Below the pieces are notes generated by a model. The model saw only the letters and a program-made list of their open reading frames with translations, made no database searches and was not told where the DNA came from. From Bacillota bacterium (GTDB lineage Bacteria; Bacillota; UBA5301; JASBVW01), in contig JASBVW010000067.1 in NCBI GenBank assembly GCA_029961005.1, positions 1 through 7,243 on the forward strand: 7,243 nt of DNA, in the 5' to 3' direction. Position 1 is the stretch's first letter. Each line of letters starts with the position of its first letter. Positions 1-5,392 of the stretch are shown here, piece after piece. The translations under genes and the position numbers were made by a program.

Positions 1-121
1 CTTTGGCCCGCAGCTCGGGCTCCCGGCTGCGGTGCTCCAGAGCCTGGTAGTAGAAGAGGTTGCTCTGCTCCGCCCGGTAAGCCCGGAGAAGCGCGCGCAC
101 GGGCAGCCGTTCGTTGGCCAT
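1..121 (-). CDS. Ferritin/rubrerythrin-like protein, N-terminal fragment (runs off the left edge)
   Basis: An open frame starts at ATG (121-119) after a good ribosome binding site (AGGGAGGGG, 136-128) and stays open to the window edge, giving 40 residues that begin MANERLPVRALLRAYRAEQS. The stretch AYRAEQSNLFYYQALEHRSR (residues 14-33) has the amphipathic pattern of the first helix of ferritin-like four-helix bundles: an acidic residue (Glu18) followed by aromatic residues and a second Glu (Glu29) that in this superfamily can bind metal. No signal peptide is visible, so the product is probably cytoplasmic. The gene is divergent in content from the envelope operon upstream and is separated from it by about 300 bases, so it is likely its own transcription unit. 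The assignment rests on one helix only; the class (rubrerythrin, VIT1-like or other) cannot be decided. Confidence 0.6.
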   Translation of the reverse strand, partial: MANERLPVRALLRAYRAEQSNLFYYQALEHRSREPELRAK

Positions 122-178
122 GTCAATCCCCTCCCTGAAGCTGTGTTCTATCCTATGTGCGGAGGGGAGGAAAGGTGA

Positions 179-352
179 GGAGGTGCCAGGTGGGAAGCGC
201 TGGCCATCCGGGCGGCCGACCAGCCGCTGGCCATCCCCGTCAAGGCGGGCTCTCGCACTCGCACCTTTGCTCAACTGGTGGGTGAGGCGGAGGCCCACAT
301 TCGCAACCACGAGCGCAAACTGCGTTCATCGGCCGCCTTTTCCGCCAATTAA
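179..352 (+). pseudogene. Possible decayed 3' end of an unidentified gene
   Basis: On the plus strand a frame is open from just after TGA (176-178) to TAA (350-352), 57 codons. From about position 194 the translation reads like a real protein: balanced composition, no Pro/Arg/Gly bias of the kind seen in antisense frames, an alternating hydrophobic-charged pattern (ALAIRAADQPLAIPVKAGSR, then a probable helix FAQLVGEAEAHIRNHERKLR), and about three quarters G or C in the third codon position. There is no ATG or TTG in frame, and the only in-frame GTG lies near the end of the frame. It therefore looks like the C-terminus of a gene whose 5' part is lost. It is the only coding-like signal on the plus strand, and the residues SAAFSAN* are encoded by one arm of the adjacent inverted repeat. 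I do not recognise the family. A transposase or other mobile-gene remnant is conceivable but unproven. Confidence 0.33.
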
Positions 353-369
353 GAGGCGGAAAAGGCGGC
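332..369. repeat. 15-bp perfect inverted repeat (strong hairpin), 8-base loop
   Basis: GCCGCCTTTTCCGCC (332-346) is matched exactly by GGCGGAAAAGGCGGC (355-369), with loop AATTAAGA between. The plus-strand frame described at 179-352 stops inside the loop. Neither side is followed by a T-run, so it is not a standard intrinsic terminator, although a hairpin this stable could stop or stabilise transcripts arriving from either direction. It may also be a leftover of a mobile element, since it adjoins a gene remnant. Confidence 0.75.
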
Positions 370-413
370 TCTAGGGTCTGCCCCCATGGAATCAGCAACG
401 AGTACGGCTCTTG

Positions 414-434
414 AGGGGCGCTCAGAACGCCCCT
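414..434 (-). terminator. Hairpin spanning the last stop codon of the envelope operon
   Basis: On the minus strand AGGGGCG (434-428) and CGCCCCT (420-414) form a 7-bp stem with a 7-base loop, TTCTGAG. The loop contains the final Phe codon and the TGA stop of the Omp85-like gene. No T-run follows (next bases CAAGAG), so classical intrinsic termination is doubtful. A 3'-end stabilising hairpin, or a rho-dependent end, is as likely. The 15-bp hairpin at 369-332 lies 45 bases further downstream and could act together with it. Confidence 0.35.
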
Positions 435-1441
435 TGCAGGTACACCTCGGGGTAAAAACCGCCTTCCCTGTTCCAAGCTAAGTCCCAGCGGAGGTCGAAG
501 ATCCCCAGGGAGAGGGCCAGCCCTGCGCCGTACCCGAGGTGGAAGTCCAGGTCCCGGGCCGTTTCACCGGGGGCCAGGGTGTCGGCGGCATCGGCGAAGG
601 CCACCCCCTCCAGCTGGGAGAGCAGGGGTAGACCCGTCTCCGCCAACCAGGGCAGGGGGCGGCGGTACTCCACAGTCAGGGCGGCCACGCGGTCACCCTG
701 CAGGGCACCGGAGGGATATCCCCGCAGGGCGGGGCGGCTGCCGGCTCCCCCCACCCGGAAGAAGTACCCGGCCAAGGCCGCCTCGCCGCGGGAGAACCCC
801 AGCGCCGGCTGGAGCCGCCAGTTCCCGATCTGCACCGGGAGGGCCAGCAAGGAGGAGGAGAATTCGCCGCCCTCCGGGAGCACCCGGCCGGCTGTGAGGT
901 CCAGGGTTACTCCCACCTGGGCTGGCCCTGCCTGCCAACCGTCCGTCACTTTGGCTTCCGCGTAGACGGCTTCGGGGGAACCCTCTGGGCTTGCTGGGTC
1001 GAGCCTCCCGTGGAAGACGGCCAGCTCCACCCGGCGCGCTAATCCCTGTTCGCCTGCCCAGCCCAGGGCCAGCCCGGCTTCACCCTCCCGCCCCAGGACG
1101 GGGCTCCCCGCCCAATGCCGGTAGGAGATGCTCCAGCGGGAGAAGGGGGAGGTGCGGAGACTGGCTTTCGCCTGCCAGGAGGCTTTTTCCTGGGAGAAGG
1201 AGTACCCCGCCGCTGTCTCCACGGTCAAGGGGCGCCCGCCCAGGGCCCCGGCCTCCCAGGCCACCTCCAGGCCGTAGATGCCGTACGTCACGTCCAAAAG
1301 CGGTCCTACTGTCCAAGGGGCAGGGGCGCCAGGGCCGGGTCCGCCGGAGGCGGTTTCCGCCGGGGCCGCGGCCGTATGGCCGGCCGTCCAAAGGGACAGG
1401 GCCAGCGCTATCCACAGGGCTTGCCAGCGTCTCTGTCGCAT
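422..1441 (-). CDS. POTRA-less Omp85/BamA-superfamily outer-membrane beta-barrel protein
   Basis: 339 residues, last gene of the operon. The frame is open further upstream, but ATG at 1441 is chosen because AAGGAG (1456-1451) sits 9 bases before it and an export signal begins there (basic MRQRRW, hydrophobic core, cleavage probably near residue 26). A Pro/Gly/Ala-rich linker (about 27-42) leads straight into alternating beta-strand segments. The C-terminal third carries Omp85 hallmarks: GG followed by LRGY (239-242, the conserved lid-loop type motif), VEYRRPL (257-263), GVAFADAAD (279-287), a glycine-rich GYGAGLAL (303-310), and LRWDLAW near the end with a terminal Phe, the usual outer-membrane targeting residue. 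BamA, TamA and TpsB carry N-terminal POTRA domains; here there is no room for one, and the mature barrel (about 295 residues) is smaller than the roughly 380-residue BamA barrel. POTRA-less relatives are known in the superfamily. It could insert, or open a path for, the cargo of the upstream transporter. Outer-membrane barrel confidence is high; function is open. Confidence 0.82.
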   Translation of the reverse strand: MRQRRWQALWIALALSLWTAGHTAAAPAETASGGPGPGAPAPWTVGPLLDVTYGIYGLEVAWEAGALGGRPLTVETAAGYSFSQEKASWQAKASLRTSPFSRWSISYRHWAGSPVLGREGEAGLALGWAGEQGLARRVELAVFHGRLDPASPEGSPEAVYAEAKVTDGWQAGPAQVGVTLDLTAGRVLPEGGEFSSSLLALPVQIGNWRLQPALGFSRGEAALAGYFFRVGGAGSRPALRGYPSGALQGDRVAALTVEYRRPLPWLAETGLPLLSQLEGVAFADAADTLAPGETARDLDFHLGYGAGLALSLGIFDLRWDLAWNREGGFYPEVYLQGAF

Positions 1442-1463
1442 GGTTGATCCCTCCTTAGCAGGC

Positions 1464-2657
1464 TCAGAAATAGAGAGTGAGCCGGGTTGCGATCTCCCAC
1501 CGGGCCAGGGCGCCGAACTCACTCTCCGGCTTCCCTCCGTAGTAGCTCAGGTCAAGGCCCGGCTCCAGGTCCTTCTGACCCAGATAGGTGAGCTGGAAAC
1601 GAGAAACGCCGCTTCCGTCGTCCAGGTTGGCCAGGTGGCTCCCCTGCCACCACCAGTTGCCGCCGCCGGCCTGGGTCACCGCCAGGGCGGCGTAGTTCTG
1701 CCGCAGAAAACCGCCGGTCTGCAGCTGGTTCAGGACCGGCCCGACCCCCCACGGTGCACGGGAGAGCTGCCAGAACTGGTCTGCCTCTGCGCCGTTATAG
1801 CCGTCGGCCTGGTGGTAAAACTCCAGGACGGTCATGACGCCGGAGGGGGAGAGGTACTCCACCCCCACCAGCCCGCGCGGGTAGAGCTGATTTTCCTCCG
1901 CTTTCCGGGGGGCCAGGGGGGTCTGGAGATCGCCGGTGGGATACAGCCGGTCTGAACCTTGCGGCAGGCTCAGCTCGGCGTGCCACTCCCACCCCCGCCC
2001 CAGGTCGGTAGAGTACGCAGCGGCCGGCACGGGGCGCCGGCCGGGGCCACCGGCTAAGCCCAGGTCCAGGTCGCTGGCGGCGAAGAGCCACGAAACGCGA
2101 CCCCACAGCAGCGGCGCGGTGTCCCCCCAGTCCGCCCAGGCGATGCCGGTGCTGGCCACTTCCTGAAAAAGCGGCAGGTCGAGGGAGACGGTCAGGTAGC
2201 TGGTCTTTTCCCGCAGGGGGAAGGAGGGGCGGGCGATGAACCCCTTGCCCCAACTCAGCGTTTGCTTTCCCGCCTCCAGCACCGCGGCCCCCCAGCGCCA
2301 GGCCAGGGTTGCCTCCGGCAACTCCACCCTGCCGTAGGGACGTTCGCGGTCGGCGGTCCGGGCCGCGGCGGTGGCGGTATAACCGAATCCCCCGGCTTCC
2401 CCTTGGAGTTTGAGGAGGAGGGAACCCTCCCCCGCGTCGCCCAGCTTAGCGGTCGCCAGGGAGGCCAACGGGGTTTGTTCGAGGAGGACTACGGTCCCCT
2501 GGTGGTGGATTTCCAGCAGCACTACGGGCGGGCGGGCCGCTCCCGCGCCCTCCGGCTCTGCCGTCGCCTGCGCGGTAGCCGGTGCCAGACCGCCGCAGGC
2601 CAGCACCAGGGCGAGACTGCTCCCGGCCAGCACTTTCCCCCAAGGGCATCCCTTCAT
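1464..2657 (-). CDS. Outer-membrane beta-barrel protein, DUF1302/porin-like
   Basis: 397 residues. ATG at 2657 is preceded by a G-rich binding site (GGGGGGGTGAGG) in the 14-base gap after the LolA-like gene. Much longer in-frame upstream extensions exist but would run antisense-like Pro/Arg-rich sequence through the LolA-like gene. Residues 1-31 form a signal peptide, with probable cleavage after ATAQA. A cysteine at 21 within LVLACGG gives a weak alternative lipobox. The mature chain is rich in alternating polar/hydrophobic strands with aromatic girdle residues (many Trp and Tyr) and ends TRLTLYF, a typical C-terminal barrel signature with terminal Phe. The stretch EAGKQTLSWGKGFIARPSFP (128-147) resembles the conserved 'GKQ..SWG.G' strand of DUF1302-type and related porins, in which a strand with this motif precedes a loop of loading residues. 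No plug domain or TonB box is seen. In proteobacteria DUF1302 barrels commonly accompany LolA-fold DUF1329 proteins and RND pumps, so a barrel next to a LolA-like gene fits that logic. Exact family is uncertain. Confidence 0.75.
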   Translation of the reverse strand: MKGCPWGKVLAGSSLALVLACGGLAPATAQATAEPEGAGAARPPVVLLEIHHQGTVVLLEQTPLASLATAKLGDAGEGSLLLKLQGEAGGFGYTATAAARTADRERPYGRVELPEATLAWRWGAAVLEAGKQTLSWGKGFIARPSFPLREKTSYLTVSLDLPLFQEVASTGIAWADWGDTAPLLWGRVSWLFAASDLDLGLAGGPGRRPVPAAAYSTDLGRGWEWHAELSLPQGSDRLYPTGDLQTPLAPRKAEENQLYPRGLVGVEYLSPSGVMTVLEFYHQADGYNGAEADQFWQLSRAPWGVGPVLNQLQTGGFLRQNYAALAVTQAGGGNWWWQGSHLANLDDGSGVSRFQLTYLGQKDLEPGLDLSYYGGKPESEFGALARWEIATRLTLYF

Positions 2658-2671
2658 CTGCCTCACCCCCC

Positions 2672-3481
2672 CTACTGTCCCAAAAGGGTGCGGAGCTTGT
2701 CCATAAATTCCGGCCGGAAGGCCTGCTCCGGCAAGGAGACGGGCCGCAGCTCCAGGGTCTTCAGCAGGGTGCGCTGGTTCTTCTGCAGGAGGTTCTCCAC
2801 CGCCATTTCCCGGACGGCCGTGCCGCCGGCGAAGCGGCCGTAGGAGAGGAAACGCAGCCGTTTCAGGGGGGTGCCGCTCAAGGAGGCCAGGACTGCTTCT
2901 TGCGGCCGGTAGGTTTCTGGATCCACCCACAGCTCCACCCGTTGGTAGGGCAGGTCGGGGGTCTTGGCTTCCAGGAACAGGTGCCACCACTTTTGTCCCT
3001 CCTTCTCCTCTTCGCGCCGCTCCCGCATCCGGTAATGGCCGGCGAAGACGATCCCTGCTGCCTCGGCCACGCCGGCATCCCCGAAGAGTTTTTGCTGGGC
3101 CGAGATCCGCAGGGGGCGCCTCAAGCCGGGCTGGTAAAGCCAGGAGTTGGCTCCCACCACCAGGAAGACCTGGCCCACCAGGCGCTGGGGCGAACGAAAG
3201 CGGACCAGTTGCCGGCTCTCGTCCCCGGGGCCCGCCACCCCTTTCACATAAACCTCGATTTCGGCGGGTTCCTCCGGCTGGCCGTTCCGCTCTGGCTGGA
3301 CGGCCATGACCAGCATGAACTCGCCCCAGGCTCCTCCTCTGGCCTGGTCCACCCGGGCCAGCAGTTCCTCCTCACTGTCCCGGGCCGCCCCGGTCCCTGG
3401 GGCCGCCAGGGCCGCCGCCCAGGTTATCACGAGCGCTGCCACTGCAGCGGCGGTTGCTCGCCAGGCTGTGTGCCGTTTCAT
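2672..3481 (-). CDS. Periplasmic LolA-like outer-membrane lipoprotein-sorting protein (PF17131 type)
   Basis: 269 residues. The start at ATG 3481 has GGAGGGAGGAGAG just before it and opens a clear signal peptide (MKRHTAWR, then Ala/Val-rich core, cleavage about residue 27). No lipobox Cys is present, so the mature protein should be soluble in the periplasm. The order of features fits the PF17131/COG2834 family: FRSPQRLVGQVFLV (95-108, usual 'P...kGt.fL'), NSWLYQPGLRRPLRIS (112-127, usual 'vWlYlPalrrv.ri'), a short helix-like segment 131-144 where relatives carry a 'GSDf' motif, which here reads FGDAGVAEAAG, and PYQRVELWVDPETYRP (178-193) followed by GTPLKRLRF (203-211). These proteins have the half-barrel LolA/LppX fold that cradles acyl chains. 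It sits 20 bases after the permease stop, so it is probably the soluble carrier receiving cargo from that transporter. The altered GSDf position may signal a different ligand. Confidence 0.83.
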   Translation of the reverse strand: MKRHTAWRATAAAVAALVITWAAALAAPGTGAARDSEEELLARVDQARGGAWGEFMLVMAVQPERNGQPEEPAEIEVYVKGVAGPGDESRQLVRFRSPQRLVGQVFLVVGANSWLYQPGLRRPLRISAQQKLFGDAGVAEAAGIVFAGHYRMRERREEEKEGQKWWHLFLEAKTPDLPYQRVELWVDPETYRPQEAVLASLSGTPLKRLRFLSYGRFAGGTAVREMAVENLLQKNQRTLLKTLELRPVSLPEQAFRPEFMDKLRTLLGQ

Positions 3482-3501
3482 GCCTCTCTCCTCCCTCCGT
3501 C

Positions 3502-4707
3502 TTAGACGTGATGCAGGGCCTCCACAATGCTGATCCGGGCCGCCCGCCAAGCCGGGTAGAGCGTGGAGGTCAGGGTGGACAACAGGGCCGTCAAAAAGTG
3601 GAAGAAGGCCGCCCCCAGGCTGAGCTGGACCCCAAAGGGGACCGGCTCGTTCATCTCCGGCGGGGTGTAGGTGAGGTGGGCGTTGTTCAGCCCCACGCCC
3701 ATGAGCCAGCCCAGCCCCAGGCCCAAGAGCCCGCCGAACACCCCCAGGAGGAGTCCTTCGCTCAAAAGCTGGGCGAAGATTTGCCCCCGGCTGGTGCCGA
3801 TGGCCATGGCGGTGCCCAGTTCCCGCATCCTTTCGAAGAAGGCGAGGGTCATGACCTCCAGGACGCTGAAAGAGACCAGGCCGAAGATGGTGATGGTCAT
3901 AAACCCGAAGATGGCGCCGTACATGGTCCGGACCTGCTTAAAGAAGACGGAAAGTTCCCGCCAGGTCTTGACCTGGAGGGGCAGGCCGGCGGCCTTGAGC
4001 CGGCGAGCAAGTTCTGCTGCCACCCTGTCGGTGGCCTCCGTCCGGTCCAGCTTGACGATCAATTTCTCGATGCCATCGGTGTTGAGCAGGGACTGGGCGA
4101 AGGACAGGGGAAGCACCGCCAGCCTGGCGTCTCCTTGAGCGGTGCCGGTGCTGAAGGTGCCGCTGACCTGGACGCTGGCGGCGTTATATGCCCCCTCCAC
4201 GGTGGTGCACAGGAGGGAGAGCCAGTCCTCCGGTTTGGCCCCCAGGGCCCTGGCCATGCCGCGGCCCAGGAGGATCCGCTCCCGGTCTCCCGGGAAGAGC
4301 TTGGTGCCCTCCTCCAGCATCCAGGGAGTGAAGGCAAAGGCAGGGTCGATCCCTTCCGCCACGAAGGCCGTGCTCTGCCGGTCGGTGCCGATAATCCCCG
4401 CTAAGGAGAGGGTGCCGCCGTAGGCCACCACTTCCGGCAGCTCGCCGAGGATGCGGGCCAGGGTCTCCTGCTGGCGGCGGTCCAGGAGGTGCCGTTCCCC
4501 CTCCCCGGTCTCGGTCCAGACCTCGGGGCGGGCCACCTGGAGGTGGCCGGTCTGCTCCACGCTCATCTGTTCCAGTCCGCTATAGGTGAAGGCCACGTAC
4601 CCATTGGCCAGAAAGAGGGCCGCCGTGCCCAGGCCGATGACGGCCAGGCTCACCGCCGTACGCCGCCGGTTGCGCAGGATACTGCGGAACGCCAATTTAA
4701 ACACCAT
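3502..4707 (-). CDS. FtsX/MacB-type ABC transporter permease
   Basis: 401 residues, ATG at 4707 with AGGAGGG (4722-4716) 8 bases upstream. This binding site and the start lie inside the last codons of the ATPase gene (11-base overlap), so translation is probably coupled. Topology is that of type VII ABC permeases: transmembrane helix 1 at about 18-42, a large extracytoplasmic MacB_PCD-type domain (about 43-255), then helices at about 262-287, 311-340 and 357-383. FERMRELGTAMAIGTSRGQI (291-310) is the family's coupling segment between helices 2 and 3, and the tail PAWRAARISIVEALHHV matches the usual FtsX-family ending. This family uses ATP hydrolysis to drive movements of the periplasmic domain (mechanotransmission), not transport through a membrane channel. 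Only one permease gene is present, so a homodimer as in MacB is expected, not a LolC/LolE heterodimer. The periplasmic domain presumably hands cargo to the LolA-like protein encoded next. Confidence 0.93.
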   Translation of the reverse strand: MVFKLAFRSILRNRRRTAVSLAVIGLGTAALFLANGYVAFTYSGLEQMSVEQTGHLQVARPEVWTETGEGERHLLDRRQQETLARILGELPEVVAYGGTLSLAGIIGTDRQSTAFVAEGIDPAFAFTPWMLEEGTKLFPGDRERILLGRGMARALGAKPEDWLSLLCTTVEGAYNAASVQVSGTFSTGTAQGDARLAVLPLSFAQSLLNTDGIEKLIVKLDRTEATDRVAAELARRLKAAGLPLQVKTWRELSVFFKQVRTMYGAIFGFMTITIFGLVSFSVLEVMTLAFFERMRELGTAMAIGTSRGQIFAQLLSEGLLLGVFGGLLGLGLGWLMGVGLNNAHLTYTPPEMNEPVPFGVQLSLGAAFFHFLTALLSTLTSTLYPAWRAARISIVEALHHV

Positions 4708-5392
4708 TTAGTGATCCCTCCTGCAACTGCCCGTCGCGGAGGTGAGCGATGCGCCGGGCGTACTTGGTCACCAGGGGGTCGTGGGTCACCACTACGCAGG
4801 CCACCCCCAGGCGGGCGTTCAGCTCCGCCAAAAGGTCCATCACCCGCTGGCTGTTCTCCGAATCCAGGTTGGCCGTGGGTTCGTCGGCCAGCACCAGCGC
4901 CGGCCCGGCCGCCAAGGCCCGCGCGATGCCCACCCGCTGCCGCTGGCCGCCGGAGAGTTGTTCGGGACGCCGGTGGGCCAGGTCGGCCAGCCCCACCGCC
5001 TCCAGTAATTCCATGACCCTCCTCCGCCGCTCCCGCGGCTTCATCCGCAAAAGAAGTAAGGGATATTCCACATTCTCGTAGGCCGAGAGGACGGAGATCA
5101 GGTTGAAGGTCTGAAAGATCAGGCCAATGCGGCGCAGGCGCAGGTCCGCCAGGGAGCGGGGGGAAAGGCGGGAGGTGGCCCGCCCTTCCAGGTAGATTTC
5201 GCCGGAGGTGGGCCGGTCGATGAGGCCCAGGAGGTTGAGGAGGGTGGTTTTGCCGCTGCCGGAGGGGCCGTTGATGATCAGGAAGTCCCCGCTGTCCACC
5301 TCCAGGCTGAGGGAGCGGACGGCCCGCACCACCTCTGCTCCGGACCGGTATTCTTTGCTCAGGTTTTCCGCCTTTAACAACATGGCACTCAC
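4697..5392 (-). CDS. ABC transporter ATP-binding subunit, LolD/MacB family
   Basis: 231 residues with all catalytic motifs intact: Walker A GPSGSGKTT (42-50), Q-loop in IFQTFNL (Gln94), signature LSGGQRQR (146-153), Walker B VLADEP with catalytic Glu171, D-loop ANLD (174-177) and H-loop His204 in VVTHDP. The sequence FQTFNLISVLSAYENVEYPL after the Q-loop is characteristic of the LolD/MacB/FtsE branch. The start is GTG at 5392: GGAGGA (5403-5398) is 5 bases upstream, whereas ATG at 5383 would be 14 bases away. The GTG overlaps the TGA of the TPR gene as GTGA, and its own tail encodes the binding site of the permease gene, so all three are probably translated as a coupled unit. It powers the FtsX-type permease from the cytoplasmic face. 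ATP-binding function is certain; assignment to lipoprotein-type export comes from the neighbours. Confidence 0.95.
   Translation of the reverse strand: MSAMLLKAENLSKEYRSGAEVVRAVRSLSLEVDSGDFLIINGPSGSGKTTLLNLLGLIDRPTSGEIYLEGRATSRLSPRSLADLRLRRIGLIFQTFNLISVLSAYENVEYPLLLLRMKPRERRRRVMELLEAVGLADLAHRRPEQLSGGQRQRVGIARALAAGPALVLADEPTANLDSENSQRVMDLLAELNARLGVACVVVTHDPLVTKYARRIAHLRDGQLQEGSLNGV

Larger units (their letters stand above)
122..421. other. Intergenic region without an intact gene
   Basis: This 300-base stretch separates the end of the envelope operon from the ferritin-like gene. It holds a plus-strand open frame resembling a gene remnant (179-352), a 15-bp perfect inverted repeat (332-369), the left arm of a smaller hairpin at the operon end (414-434), and the ribosome binding site of the ferritin-like gene (128-136). 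A promoter for that gene should lie at roughly 140-200 on the minus strand. The best -10-like string there is TAGGAT at about 156-151, but no convincing -35 element accompanies it. A 7-base direct repeat, CGGCTCT, occurs at 366-372 and 405-411 and is probably chance. Confidence 0.5.

Noticed and set aside
17..21. Lipoprotein reading of the DUF1302-like barrel protein (Cys at residue 21; coordinates here are residue numbers)
   Set aside because: The lipobox is weak (VLAC), a normal signal-peptidase site (ATAQA) follows, and integral outer-membrane barrels are normally not lipidated.
1442..1522. 27-residue N-terminal extension of the Omp85-like gene
   Set aside because: It would overlap the previous gene and bury the signal peptide; AAGGAG before the ATG at 1441 decides the shorter start.
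2658..2990. 111-residue N-terminal extension of the DUF1302-like barrel gene
   Set aside because: The extension runs through the LolA-like gene in another frame and is Pro/Arg-rich; the ATG at 2657 has a binding site and opens a signal peptide.
2582..3505. 307-codon plus-strand open frame across the LolA-like gene
   Set aside because: Antisense shadow of the LolA-like gene and the start of the barrel gene; no recognisable motif and no binding site that outweighs the minus-strand genes.
3454..4404. 316-codon plus-strand open frame antisense to the permease gene
   Set aside because: It lies opposite an intact, well-identified gene, has biased low-complexity composition and no domain-like pattern. 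Long antisense frames are expected in GC-rich coding DNA.
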